Shown: in pieces, positions 52,397 through 61,742 of the stretch
How the letters are laid out: each line of letters begins with the position of its first letter
How positions within the stretch are numbered: the stretch's first letter is position 1
From: Tanticharoenia sakaeratensis NBRC 103193
GTDB lineage: Bacteria; Pseudomonadota; Alphaproteobacteria; Acetobacterales; Acetobacteraceae
NCBI RefSeq assembly: GCF_000963885.1
Contig: NZ_BALE01000004.1
Span: forward strand, 1-64,000
Length of the DNA: 64,000 nt
Reading direction: 5' to 3'
Position numbers and translations under genes: made by a program
The notes under the pieces: generated by a model
Told to the model about the DNA's origin: nothing
The model's database searches: none
What the model saw: only the letters and a program-made list of their open reading frames with translations

Positions 52397-52864
52397 ATGG
52401 ATGTCATGGAACTGACGGTCGACCTGATCCTCTCGGCCTTGTTGATGGTCAGTATAGGGTTGAGCGTCTATCTCGCCCGTGCACTGGCGCGCCTGCGTCG
52501 CGACCGTGTCGAGTTGTCCAACCTTATCGAGAGCCTCAACGTCAGCAGCACGCAGGCTCACCAGGGAATCGATCATCTGCGCCAGACGGCCGATCTGGTC
52601 GGACGGCAGCTTGGCAAGACCGTGGAGCAGGCGCGTGCCTTGCGCGTGGAACTTGCCGATCTGAGCGAGCGCGCCGATCGCGTGGCCGGACGTCTGGAGC
52701 AGGGCCTGCAGCCGACGCGTTTCGTGCCCGCGACGGCAACGGATCTGCCGAGCGCTCCGAGAGCCCTGTCCGTGCCGGGACCCGCGCTTTCTTCTGATCA
52801 TGCCATTGGCAAGAGTGCTGCGGAGCGCGACCTTATTCGCGCGCTCCGCATGAGACAGGGCTGA
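52397..52864 (+). CDS. DUF6468 flagellar-operon membrane protein
   Basis: A 155-residue protein: one N-terminal helix (VDLILSALLMVSIGLSVYL), then a long charged coiled-coil (about 35-105; LRRDRVELSNLIESLNVSST and onward) and a Pro-rich C-terminal half ending in RDLIRALRMRQG. This matches DUF6468, a domain of unknown function known next to flagellar genes in alphaproteobacteria. Start ATG 52397, 9 bases after the fliM stop. Probably an inner-membrane protein with a cytosolic coiled coil that could touch the motor. I assign no biochemical role. Confidence 0.75.
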   Translation: MDVMELTVDLILSALLMVSIGLSVYLARALARLRRDRVELSNLIESLNVSSTQAHQGIDHLRQTADLVGRQLGKTVEQARALRVELADLSERADRVAGRLEQGLQPTRFVPATATDLPSAPRALSVPGPALSSDHAIGKSAAERDLIRALRMRQG

Positions 52865-52868
52865 ACCA

Positions 52869-53594
52869 ATGCCGAAGCTCAGCCTTTCGCGGCTTCTGCC
52901 GGTCATGATCGCTGTCATGGTGGTCGTCCTGAGTGCGAAGGTCTATTCCCTGGTTCAGGTTCTGAACGGCAACGACCGTGACTATGGAGCCCACGGCATC
53001 GTCAATATGGCCTATGCGGCCGGGATGGCGCCCCAATCGTTGTCCGCGACGACATCCTCGGTGCTATCCCCATCAGCGCCCGTTCAGGTTCCTGTCGATT
53101 CGGCTGCCGCAAGTCTCAACGCCTGCGATCATGATGTTGCCTGCAAGGGGAAACCGCCTGAGGCAACGGCGACGCGCGATGATGGACTGATCAACGAAGT
53201 CGCCCGGCGCCAGCATCAGCTCGATGCAGAGACAACAGCACTCGACGAGCGCAAGCGTGCCGTGGAAGCGGCCGAGGCCGCTCTGCAGCAACGTGTAACA
53301 TCCCTGACGACGACCGAGGCGGTGTTGCGCCAGTCCGAACAGCATGATGTTGCTCTTTCGGAAGATGATGCGAACCGTCTGGTCAAGATATATCAGGCCA
53401 TGAAGCCTGCGGATGCAGCTGCGATCTTCAATGTTCTCGATCTTCGGGTTTCCACACACCTTCTGAACCTGATGGATCCGCGGCACGCCTCGGCGATCAT
53501 GGGGGCCATGCTGCCACAGCGCGCCATCCTCGCCACACAGATGCTTGCCAAAAGCCACTCTCTCCCGCCGGGCCTTACAGGTCGCACGGGATGA
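52869..53594 (+). CDS. MotE-like flagellar protein (MgtE N-terminal-like domain)
   Basis: A 241-residue exported or membrane-anchored protein. A basic start and helix (SRLLPVMIAVMVVVLSAKVY) precede a Ser/Pro-rich stretch, a coiled coil (about 115-160; ARRQHQLDAETTALDERKRA) and an MgtE N-terminal-like domain (about 165-225; ANRLVKIYQAMKPADAAAIF). This layout is that of MotE, a chaperone for the motor protein MotC in alphaproteobacteria. Four bases separate it from the DUF6468 gene and its stop overlaps the next ATG (ATGA). I treat MotE as likely, not certain. Confidence 0.78.
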   Translation: MPKLSLSRLLPVMIAVMVVVLSAKVYSLVQVLNGNDRDYGAHGIVNMAYAAGMAPQSLSATTSSVLSPSAPVQVPVDSAAASLNACDHDVACKGKPPEATATRDDGLINEVARRQHQLDAETTALDERKRAVEAAEAALQQRVTSLTTTEAVLRQSEQHDVALSEDDANRLVKIYQAMKPADAAAIFNVLDLRVSTHLLNLMDPRHASAIMGAMLPQRAILATQMLAKSHSLPPGLTGRTG

Positions 53595-56215
53595 CATGCT
53601 TGCGCCTCGTGCGGGTCCTGTTGACGGCGTTGTTCGTCGTCAGTGGGAATGGTGTCATGCGTGCTGAAGCGGCGTCTTCGGTGCACTGGCCTCGTCTGGT
53701 TCTGCGCGGCCCGTATTACTCCATGGGCACGCCTCCGCCGGGCCGACGCGAGCAGTCGTCCCCTGAAACGCCTTCGCGCGCCGTGGAAGCGTCAGGAGCG
53801 GGGACGGCAGGACTTCCGGCCCTCCCGACGGGGTGGCGTTTTGTCGGTCGGCCTGTCATTCCGGGACCCCAGACAGACCCGAAAAGTCTGGCTGGCGACA
53901 AGGCCGTGTCTCATCCTGGCTCTGGCAACACGACGCCAGATTACGCGTCCCAACCAGTTGCGCCCCTGATGCCGAATGCGCAGGCGGACAGCCCTGCCAA
54001 AAGCGCATCACTCTGGATACCATTGGCGTCCGATGTGTCCCTAGGGGCATTTCAGACTGCGGAGCGCACGACCATCGTCATCGACGGACGGCATGCGTTC
54101 GATCTCGCAGCACTTCGAGGACTGCCGCTGTTTGCCGATCTCGACGTCGCAGCGACTGACGATACCACCACGCTGACATTCAGCGTGCCTTCAGGCCAGT
54201 GCGTGGACCTCGTGTCGCGCCCGGGCGGCTGGATATTAAAAGTGCGAAGACAGGGCGCCGGACGCGGCCCGCCGGACGATGCGGATGCTGCCGTAGATAT
54301 CGATCCTGTTTCGCGCGGGACGACGATATTGTTGCCGACGCCGCATGCGGCCCGCGTCGTGACCATGGCGGATACGCGCTCCGGACGGCGGCTTCTGGTC
54401 GGGCTCGTGACGGGTGAAACGCGGATCGGCGTTGGTCGGCGTGGTATCGGGTTTGCCCTGCGTCCCAGCCTCGTGGGCGTGGTGCTTGCAAGTGATGCGG
54501 ATCAGATCGCCATGCGTCGTGTGCGGGATGGCTTCATCATTGCAGCTCCCGACGATCCGGATTTTCCCCTGCGTGTTGCCGGACGTCCGGCACCAGTCGC
54601 GACCACTGGTCTGTTTCCAGGCAATATCGCTTCGCTCGATGATGTGCCCGCCCTGCGCGAAGCGGCGCGCCGTGCCGCAGCGCATGCGGCGTTCTCGCCA
54701 CCAGGGCAGCGTTTCAATGCCCGCATCGATGCGGCCCGCGCGGCACTTGCGCTGGCGGACACGGCGACGGCGCGCGCCATCATGCAGGTCGCGTTGCGAG
54801 ATGATCCGCAGGGCGCGAACAGGCCCGACGTTGCGCTGATCCGCCTTGTCCTGCAGGCGCTCGATCCTCGGGCGGGTGAAGACACGATCACGGATGATGA
54901 CGAGACGTCGCCGGCGTTCGGCCCGGAAGCTACGTTCTGGCGCGGTCTGATTGCATCACGCCATGCCAGCGCCGGAGACGGTGCGCGTCAGGGTGTGCCG
55001 GCGAGCATGATTGCCGATGGTCTTCCACAGAGCATGCATTACCCCGCGCCATTGAGGCGGCAGGCTTTGCAGGCTGCGGCCGAAGTTCTTGCCAGAGCGG
55101 GTCACCCTCTGGCTCCGGATGTGACGGATACGATCCTTCCGCCTTCGGAGACCGCCTTTTTGCAGGCTCTGTCATCACTGCATGCGCCGCATCCTGACGA
55201 TCAGGCCTTGGCGCGGCTGGCGCATGATGCCGATCCCGTCATCGCGGCGAAGGCGCAGGAACTCGATATCGACCGGCGCCGTGCGCTGGGCACGCTGTCG
55301 GCCGATCAGGCGGCGGACCGTTACGACCTGTTGAGACCGGGCGCGCGGCTTGCCAGTCGCGAGCTTGCCGTGAGCGAAAAAGAACTGATGGCGCTCGAGG
55401 CTGCCGGACGGTGGCAGGCCGCCGCAGATTTGTTGGCGACACTGGAAACGTCGCATCTGCTGTCTCGCGAGAATGCGCTGAAACAGCGCCGGCAGTTGAT
55501 GACCGCCATGATCGCCGATCCGGCTCTCATGTCCGGCGATGCACGGCAGTCGCTGGGCCTGATCTCGCTCCTCTTGCCCCATCTGGATCTTCTCGTGCCC
55601 GAGACAGCACGAACGGAAGGAGCGATGCGTATCGCGCGGCGCCTTGCAACGCTCGGGTTGCGCGACAAGGCCTTGTCGGTACTGGACTCGATTTCGGCTG
55701 ATCGGTCGGCTGAACCTGAAATAACGCTGTTACAGGCGGCATTGCTCCTCGATTCCGGGCATAAGGAAGATGCGCGCAAGGCTCTGGCGACCGTATCCGG
55801 TGCCGTGCTGGCAAAGCCCCTAGGAACAGAGCGTGCGCTCCTGTACGCGCGTCTTGCGCTGCTGGATGGCGATCCCCGTAAGGCAATTTCGAGTCTCGCA
55901 GGCGTCGATACGTCTGATGGCTGGAAGATCCTCGCGGACGCGTCCGAACAGGTGCAGGACTGGTCGGGGGCAACCCGGGCGCTGGATCATGTTCTCTCCG
56001 GCGCACTTGCCGGGAACGGTGCGTTGACAGGTGCCCAGCAGGCGGCTGTCGTCCGGCTTGGCGCCGATGCTCTCCGGAGCGGAGATCATGCGACGATCGA
56101 TCGTCTCAAGGCACAGGCGACGGGACGGATAACCGATCCTGCCATGCAGCCGATGTTCGCTCTGCTGACACGTCCGGAATCAAACGCGACTGCGCTTCCT
56201 GCCGCGCAAAGATAG
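53591..56215 (+). CDS. Large exported protein of unknown function in the flagellar operon
   Basis: An 874-residue protein beginning with an export signal (CLRLVRVLLTALFVVSGNGV). Residues 30-140 are low-complexity, Pro/Ser-rich. Residues 145-340 read as beta-rich (for example LASDVSLGAFQTAERTTIVI). Residues about 380-860 are helical and look like tetratricopeptide-type repeats (for example ARAALALADTATARAIMQV and ALARLAHDADPVIAAKAQEL). I recognise no family. ATGA coupling to the MotE-like gene and shared strand with fliL-fliM argue for a flagellar or motor role in the periplasm. It is the last gene before the convergent tetR gene. Confidence 0.8.
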   Translation: MTCLRLVRVLLTALFVVSGNGVMRAEAASSVHWPRLVLRGPYYSMGTPPPGRREQSSPETPSRAVEASGAGTAGLPALPTGWRFVGRPVIPGPQTDPKSLAGDKAVSHPGSGNTTPDYASQPVAPLMPNAQADSPAKSASLWIPLASDVSLGAFQTAERTTIVIDGRHAFDLAALRGLPLFADLDVAATDDTTTLTFSVPSGQCVDLVSRPGGWILKVRRQGAGRGPPDDADAAVDIDPVSRGTTILLPTPHAARVVTMADTRSGRRLLVGLVTGETRIGVGRRGIGFALRPSLVGVVLASDADQIAMRRVRDGFIIAAPDDPDFPLRVAGRPAPVATTGLFPGNIASLDDVPALREAARRAAAHAAFSPPGQRFNARIDAARAALALADTATARAIMQVALRDDPQGANRPDVALIRLVLQALDPRAGEDTITDDDETSPAFGPEATFWRGLIASRHASAGDGARQGVPASMIADGLPQSMHYPAPLRRQALQAAAEVLARAGHPLAPDVTDTILPPSETAFLQALSSLHAPHPDDQALARLAHDADPVIAAKAQELDIDRRRALGTLSADQAADRYDLLRPGARLASRELAVSEKELMALEAAGRWQAAADLLATLETSHLLSRENALKQRRQLMTAMIADPALMSGDARQSLGLISLLLPHLDLLVPETARTEGAMRIARRLATLGLRDKALSVLDSISADRSAEPEITLLQAALLLDSGHKEDARKALATVSGAVLAKPLGTERALLYARLALLDGDPRKAISSLAGVDTSDGWKILADASEQVQDWSGATRALDHVLSGALAGNGALTGAQQAAVVRLGADALRSGDHATIDRLKAQATGRITDPAMQPMFALLTRPESNATALPAAQR

Positions 56216-56263
56216 GATTGGATGCCGAAAAGCGTCGCGTCAGGCATGCGCATGTCTGATCGG

Positions 56264-56297
56264 CGCGCTTGCGAAATGTTTTTTAACAAAAAGCGCG
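56264..56297 (+). terminator. Candidate terminator after the flagellar operon
   Basis: Inverted repeat CGCGCTT (56264-56270) and AAGCGCG (56291-56297) with a smaller TGTT-TTTT-AACA hairpin inside. It lies in the 140 bases between the convergent flagellar operon and tetR. Confidence 0.5.
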
Positions 56298-56338
56298 TCC
56301 ATGCTGACAAGCCAGCGGCTGGCAGCAAGCCTGCGATA

Positions 56339-56361
56339 GTCTGAGACAAATTGTCTCAGAC
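56339..56361. repeat. Perfect palindrome at the 3' end of tetR
   Basis: GTCTGAGACAA (56339-56349), centre A, TTGTCTCAGAC (56351-56361): 11-bp arms with a 1-base centre, overlapping the tetR stop codon. A third TGTCTC copy follows. As RNA it could end either convergent transcript; as DNA it has operator-like geometry. Confidence 0.6.
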
Positions 56362-57144
56362 TGTCTCCTGGATGTCGGTCACGTGGCTCCGATGCGCAAA
56401 AGTCAGGTTGCGTTCATCTTCATGCGCGAGAGCATGCGTATCGATCTGGTTCCGGGCAGATACCTGCTGATCGATCCCATAAAGAAAGACGGAGATCGCG
56501 TGATCGATCAGCTGATCCTGTTCGAGTTCCGTCCGGTTTGCACAACCGCCGGTCAGTTCTCCAAGCGTCATGAGGCCGAGCGTCATGCCGAACAGGAGAT
56601 CCGTCTTCTCGTCGATATCCTCGCAGATGATGCGATTGAGGGCGCGCTGCTCGACAAGCCACGTGCGCAGCGGGAAGGACGCGCATTTCATTTCAAACAA
56701 CTGGCCGACGATCTGCCGGATTTCCGGTGCCCGTGTCTCGGCGATGACGGTACGAAGCAGGCAGAGACGCTCCGTCTGCATGAATTCCCGACTCAAGGCT
56801 TTCAACGAACGCGATAGCTGCTCTGCGATCGATCCCGGTGCATCGTCCATCGGGGTCTTGATCGTCAGGAGGCGATCACTGATGAGGTTTTCGTAAAGCG
56901 ACTGCTTCGAGTCGAACCACTGATAGAGCGTTTTTTTCGACATCCCGGCGGCCTTCGCCACCCGGTCCATGGATGCTGCGTGATATCCATATTGTTGCAG
57001 AGCGCAGCTCGCGGCATCGAGGATCGCCTCACGGCGCGTTTCAACATCGAGGACGCGCGGACGTCCTGCACCGTGGGCTTCCCGGTCACGATTGCCGGCC
57101 GAAGCCGGTCGGGTCGGGGCGCAGCGGTGTCCGGCGCCATGCAT
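56356..57144 (-). CDS. TetR-family repressor of the RND efflux operon
   Basis: A 262-residue TetR/AcrR regulator. ATG 57144 is chosen for the strong AGAGGAAG upstream; the open frame continues further upstream through the antisense of the pump but is not coding. Residues 1-38 are a polar, Arg-rich extension; the HTH follows (RREAILDAASCALQQYGYHA and AAGMSKKTLYQWFDSKQSL). The C-terminal ligand domain is divergent. It is divergent from the pump genes and probably represses them and itself through the dyad at 57251. Ligand unknown, likely a pump substrate. Confidence 0.9.
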   Translation of the reverse strand: MHGAGHRCAPTRPASAGNRDREAHGAGRPRVLDVETRREAILDAASCALQQYGYHAASMDRVAKAAGMSKKTLYQWFDSKQSLYENLISDRLLTIKTPMDDAPGSIAEQLSRSLKALSREFMQTERLCLLRTVIAETRAPEIRQIVGQLFEMKCASFPLRTWLVEQRALNRIICEDIDEKTDLLFGMTLGLMTLGELTGGCANRTELEQDQLIDHAISVFLYGIDQQVSARNQIDTHALAHEDERNLTFAHRSHVTDIQETV

Positions 57145-57417
57145 GACTGCGTCTTCCTCTCGATCGTTCAACCGGGCGGCCCAGAGAGGATCTTTGGCGC
57201 CGTTCCGATCGGTTGACGGAAATTTGGAAACCGTATAGTTCCCATGGCACGGAAACTCAAGTGTTTCCATATATACTTTGTCAACGACCCACGGCCATCG
57301 CGGCCAGGGGCCCGGCAATGCGCGTAAGAAAACCTGCCTCGATCCTGTCTGTATCTTTCGAGGATATGCAGTTCTCGGCGCCCGCATCCGCAACGGGTAA
57401 TCTGTAGGATCGACGCA
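57145..57417. promoter_or_regulatory. Divergent tetR/RND promoter region with candidate operator
   Basis: A 273-base divergent region. An inverted repeat GGAAAC (57251-57256) and GTTTCC (57263-57268) with a 6-base centre, flanked by TTGACG (57212) and TATAGT (57233) on the plus strand and TTGACA on the minus strand near 57285, suggests overlapping promoters around a TetR-type operator. GTAGGA near 57403 is the adaptor ribosome site. Confidence 0.5.
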
Positions 57418-58587
57418 GTGACGACACGTGCCATGATGACACGCGCCATGACTGGGCCACGGCTTGTGATCGTGCCGCTTCTGGCCACGATTGGCCTCGC
57501 GGGTTGCGAGCGCAAGCATGCGCCGCCGCACATGCCGCCGCCCCAGGTCGGAATCGTCACGATGCACACGCAGTCGGTCAGCATCGACACGGATCTTCCC
57601 GGACGAACCGATGCCTATGAACAGGCCGAGGTCCGTCCGCAGGTCAGCGGTGTGATCGTCGAGCGGACGTTTGAGCAGGGCGCTGATCTCAAGGCGGGAC
57701 AGCTCCTCTACAAGATCAATCCGGCGCCTTATCAGGCGGCCTATGACCAGGCCAAAGGCCAGCTCGCGAACGCGATCGCGGCTGAAGTGCGGGCGCGTGG
57801 GCAGCTCGAGCGCTACAAGCCCCTGGCCGCGGCACATGCGGTCAGCCGTCAGGACTACGACAACGCGCTTGCCGCAGAGGACGAGGCCCGGGCCCAGATC
57901 GTGGCCCAGAAGGGCGCGCTCGACGCGGCTGCGGTCAATCTTGGATACACCAACGTCCGCACGCCGATCGCAGGACGAATCGGTCGCGCGCTTCTGACGC
58001 CCGGTGCGCTGGTGACCGCAAACCAGACGACACAGATCGCCGTCGTGACGCGGCTCGATCCGATCTACGTCGACGTCAATCTTCCAGCCGTCGACATGCT
58101 GCGCTTCCGTGCGGAACTGGCCAAGGGGCAGATCCAGCGCACGGCGAGCGGCGACCCCGAGGTGGCCCTGCGTCTGGAAGATGGAACACCGTATCCCCAT
58201 CAGGGACGGCTGGAGCTGTCCGAGGTCATCGTCGACGAGGCGACCGGCACACTCGTCATGCGGGCGGTCTTCCCCAATCCCGATCATCTTCTGCTGCCGG
58301 GACTGTTCGTGCATGCGCGCGTGACGGAAGGATCCGACCCCAACACGATCCTTGTGCCGCAGGTCGCAGTGCAGCGTGATCCGAAGGGCGATGCGGTCGT
58401 CATGGTGGTGAACGCGGACAATACGGTCCAGCAGCGCACCATCGAGATCGGACGCGCGATCAACGCGGACTGGGTCGCCACAAGCGGACTGAATACGGGA
58501 GATCGCGTGATCGTCAGCGGCCTGCAGAAAGTGATGCCGGGTCAGAAAGTCCAACCGGTCGCGGCCGACGCATCCAAGGCGGGCTGA
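57418..58587 (+). CDS. RND efflux membrane-fusion (periplasmic adaptor) lipoprotein
   Basis: A 389-residue adaptor of the AcrA/MexA type. Start GTG 57418 is followed by a basic leader and a lipobox (TIGLAGC, Cys near residue 29). The barrel-sandwich and lipoyl parts hold LPGRTDAYEQAEVRPQVSGV and VRTPIAGRIGRALLTPGAL; the helical hairpin lies between (about 100-170; AYDQAKGQLANAIAAEVRAR). The beta-barrel and membrane-proximal domains fill the C-terminus. It bridges the inner-membrane pump and outer-membrane channel. The permease gene follows after 3 bases. Confidence 0.94.
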   Translation: MTTRAMMTRAMTGPRLVIVPLLATIGLAGCERKHAPPHMPPPQVGIVTMHTQSVSIDTDLPGRTDAYEQAEVRPQVSGVIVERTFEQGADLKAGQLLYKINPAPYQAAYDQAKGQLANAIAAEVRARGQLERYKPLAAAHAVSRQDYDNALAAEDEARAQIVAQKGALDAAAVNLGYTNVRTPIAGRIGRALLTPGALVTANQTTQIAVVTRLDPIYVDVNLPAVDMLRFRAELAKGQIQRTASGDPEVALRLEDGTPYPHQGRLELSEVIVDEATGTLVMRAVFPNPDHLLLPGLFVHARVTEGSDPNTILVPQVAVQRDPKGDAVVMVVNADNTVQQRTIEIGRAINADWVATSGLNTGDRVIVSGLQKVMPGQKVQPVAADASKAG

Positions 58588-58590
58588 TCC

Positions 58591-61500
58591 ATGTCTCGTT
58601 TCTTCATTGACCGCCCCGTTTTCGCGTGGGTGGTGGGCCTGATCATCATGCTGGTCGGCGGCGTCGCCGTCATGCGGCTGCCGATCGCCCAGTATCCCAG
58701 CATCGCGCCGCCGCAGATCGCGGTGACCGTCACCTACCCGGGCGCCTCGGCCGAGACCGTCAACAACACTGTTGTCCGGCCGATCCTGCAACAGATGTAC
58801 GGCATCGATCATCTCGAATATCTGTCGGCGAGCTCCTACGCCAACGGCAGCATGGAGATCGATCTCACCTTCCAGCAGGGCACCAATCCGGATATTGCCC
58901 AGGTCCAGGTGCAGAACAAGTTGCAGCTGGCGCAGGCACGTCTGCCGACCGAAGTGACCCAGCAGGGACTGAGCGTCACGAAGGCGGTCAAGAACTTCAT
59001 GCTGGTCGCTGCCTTCATATCCACGGACGGCAGCATGTCCGGTCAGGACATCGCGGATTACATCGCCTCGAACGTGTCCGATCCGCTGTCGCGCGTGACG
59101 GGCGTCGGCGATCACACCTTGTTCGGCTCGGAATACGCGATGCGCGTCTGGCTCGATCCAGCAAAGCTCTACAAGTACGGCCTGACCGTCGTGGACGTCG
59201 AGACGGCGATCCAGCAGCAGAACATCCAGGTGTCCTCTGGCGAACTCGGCGGGCTGCCCGCAGCCAAGGGTATCGGTTTCGATGCCACCATCATCGGGCC
59301 GACACGCTTCACCGATCCGGAGCAGTTCCGCAACATCCTCCTGCGCGTCCAGCAGGACGGATCGCGGGTGCTGCTGCGCAACGTGGCCCGCGTCGAACTC
59401 GGCGCGCAGGCATACACATTCGATACCTACTGGAACCAGAAGCCCGCGGCCGCCATGGCGCTCAAGCTTGCGCCGGGCGCCAACCAGCTGACGACGGAAG
59501 CGGCGGTGCGCGCGAAGATCGCCGACCTGTCGCGGTTCTTCCCGTCGGGGCTCAAGGTCGTCTACCCGCTCGATACGCAGCCGTTCATCGTGCTGTCGAT
59601 CCGGGAGGTCGTGCAGACCCTCGTCGAGGCGATCTTCCTCGTCTTCCTCGTGATGCTGGTGTTCCTGCAGAACTTCCGCGCCACCCTGATCCCGACGATC
59701 GCGGTGCCCGTCGTGCTGCTCGGCACGTTCGGCCTGCTGTCGATCTTCGGCTACAGCATCAACACGCTGACGATGCTGGCCATGGTCCTGGCCGTGGGCC
59801 TCCTGGTCGACGACGCCATCGTGGTGGTCGAGAACGTCGAGCGCGTCATGACGGAAAAGGGCCTGTCTCCGCGTGAGGCGGCCCGGCAGTCGATGGATGA
59901 GATCTCCGGCGCCCTGATCGGCATCGTGCTCGTCCTGACGGCCGTGTTCCTGCCGATGGCGGCGTTCAGCGGCTCGACCGGCGTGATCTATCGCCAGTTC
60001 TCGATCACGATCGTCTGTGCGATGTGGCTGTCGGTTCTGGTCGCCCTGATCATGACGCCGGCGCTGTGCGCGACCATGCTCAAGCCGGTCGAGCACGCCA
60101 AGGATCGTGGCCTGGCGGGCTGGTTCAACCGGACGTTCGATCGGATCACGCGCGGCTATCTCGGTGGCGTGCGACGTCTGATCGGCAATCGTCTGGTTTC
60201 GATGGTGCTGTTCGTGGCTTTCACCGGAATTGCGATCTTCTTCTTCCTGCGCGTGCCCGCAGGCTTCCTGCCGGACGAGGATCAGGCGTTGATCTTCGGT
60301 CAGATCACGATGCCGCCCGGCGCGACGCAGGCCCAGACGGCCGCCGTCAATCACAAGGTCGCCGACTACATCATGAAGACCTACGGCAACGACATCGTGT
60401 CCGTGCTGTCGGTCAACGGGTTCAACTTCGCAGGGCAGGGCCAGAGCGCGGGGTCATTCTTCATCCGCCTGAAGGACTGGGACTCGCGCGTGGGTTACGC
60501 CCACTCGTCGATGGCGATCGCCAACAACATCATGATGCATTTCTGGACCGATCCGGAGGCGCAGATCTTCGCGATCAACCCGCCGGCGGTGCTTGAACTC
60601 GGCAACGCCACGGGTTTCGACGTCGAGCTCGAGGACAGCGGCCATGTCGGCCACGAGGCCCTGCTTCAGGCCCGCAACATGGTGCTGGGCATGGCGTCCA
60701 AGAGCCCAGCGCTGGCGGCCGTGCGTCCGCAGGGCATGGAAGATGCACCGCAGCTCAGCCTCGACGTCGATCGGGAGCGGGCCCTGGCTCTCGGCCTGTC
60801 GATGGCGGACGTGAACACCACGATCGAAGGCGCGCTCGGGTCGATCTACGTGAACCAGTTCACCCGCAGCGACCGCGTCAAGCAGGTCTACATCCAGGGT
60901 GAGCCGGACTCGCGCATGCGGCCCAGCGATCTGGAGAAGTGGTACATCCGCAATGCCGTCAACAGCCTCGTGCCGCTGAATGCGTTTGCGAGCAGCCACT
61001 GGATCGTCGGTGCCCAGAAGGTCGAGGACTACAACGGCCAGAACTCCTACGAACTGCTGGGTCAGCCCGCCGCGGGCGTGAGCTCCGGGCAGGCAATGGA
61101 CGAGATGCGCAAGATCTTCTCGCACCTGCCGCGCGGCATCAGCTACGACTGGACGGGCCTCTCCTACGAGCAGGTCGCATCCGCAGGCTCGACTGGACCG
61201 CTCTATGCGCTGGCAGTGGTCGTCATCCTGTTCTGCCTTGCGGCACTGTATGAGAGCTGGGCGATTCCGTTCGCCGTGCTGCTCGTGCTGCCGCTCGGCG
61301 TGCTGGGCGCCATTCTGGCGACGCTGGTGCGAGGGCTGGCCAACGACGTCTATTTCCAGGTCGGTCTGCTGACCACCATCGGGCTGTCGGTCAAGAACGC
61401 GATCCTCATCGTGGAATTCGCGAAAGCGTTCTTCGAAGCAGGGGACTCTCTGGAGGAAGCCGTCCTGAAGGCGGGCCGCGAACGGTTGCGCCCGATCCTC

Positions 61501-61740
61501 ATGACATCGATCGCCTTCGTCTGCGGCGTGTTCCCGCTCGCCATTGCAAGTGGTGCCGGTTCTTCGGCGCGTCGCGCGATCGGCACCTGCGTGGTCGGCG
61601 GCATGCTGTCCGCAACCCTGCTTGCGATCTATTTCGTGCCTGTCTTCTTCGTGGTCGTGCTGCGTATCTTCCGGGTGAAGCGCCTTCAGGATCGTCAGGA
61701 TCCGTATGAACACCGCAACCAGATGGCCGGAGAGCATTGA
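58591..61740 (+). CDS. RND multidrug efflux permease, AcrB/HAE1 type
   Basis: A 1049-residue inner-membrane pump, the normal length for AcrB. It starts MSRFFIDRPVFAWVVGLIIM and has twelve helices in the 1+5+1+5 layout with two large periplasmic loops. Proton-relay residues are present: the Asp pair in GLLVDDAIVVVENVERVM and Lys in GLSVKNAILIVEFAKAF. Closely spaced with the adaptor (3 bases) and with the outer-membrane channel gene (2 bases). Substrates unknown; AcrB-like pumps export drugs, dyes and solvents. A 1332-codon open frame on the opposite strand is a GC-composition artefact. Confidence 0.96.
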   Translation: MSRFFIDRPVFAWVVGLIIMLVGGVAVMRLPIAQYPSIAPPQIAVTVTYPGASAETVNNTVVRPILQQMYGIDHLEYLSASSYANGSMEIDLTFQQGTNPDIAQVQVQNKLQLAQARLPTEVTQQGLSVTKAVKNFMLVAAFISTDGSMSGQDIADYIASNVSDPLSRVTGVGDHTLFGSEYAMRVWLDPAKLYKYGLTVVDVETAIQQQNIQVSSGELGGLPAAKGIGFDATIIGPTRFTDPEQFRNILLRVQQDGSRVLLRNVARVELGAQAYTFDTYWNQKPAAAMALKLAPGANQLTTEAAVRAKIADLSRFFPSGLKVVYPLDTQPFIVLSIREVVQTLVEAIFLVFLVMLVFLQNFRATLIPTIAVPVVLLGTFGLLSIFGYSINTLTMLAMVLAVGLLVDDAIVVVENVERVMTEKGLSPREAARQSMDEISGALIGIVLVLTAVFLPMAAFSGSTGVIYRQFSITIVCAMWLSVLVALIMTPALCATMLKPVEHAKDRGLAGWFNRTFDRITRGYLGGVRRLIGNRLVSMVLFVAFTGIAIFFFLRVPAGFLPDEDQALIFGQITMPPGATQAQTAAVNHKVADYIMKTYGNDIVSVLSVNGFNFAGQGQSAGSFFIRLKDWDSRVGYAHSSMAIANNIMMHFWTDPEAQIFAINPPAVLELGNATGFDVELEDSGHVGHEALLQARNMVLGMASKSPALAAVRPQGMEDAPQLSLDVDRERALALGLSMADVNTTIEGALGSIYVNQFTRSDRVKQVYIQGEPDSRMRPSDLEKWYIRNAVNSLVPLNAFASSHWIVGAQKVEDYNGQNSYELLGQPAAGVSSGQAMDEMRKIFSHLPRGISYDWTGLSYEQVASAGSTGPLYALAVVVILFCLAALYESWAIPFAVLLVLPLGVLGAILATLVRGLANDVYFQVGLLTTIGLSVKNAILIVEFAKAFFEAGDSLEEAVLKAGRERLRPILMTSIAFVCGVFPLAIASGAGSSARRAIGTCVVGGMLSATLLAIYFVPVFFVVVLRIFRVKRLQDRQDPYEHRNQMAGEH

Positions 61741-61742
61741 TC

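Noticed and set aside
56356-60354. A 1332-codon open frame on the minus strand across the RND genes
   Set aside because: It is antisense to clear adaptor and permease genes and its extra part is Arg/Asp/His-rich low-complexity sequence, typical of shadow frames in high-GC DNA. Only the TetR part from 57144 is real.
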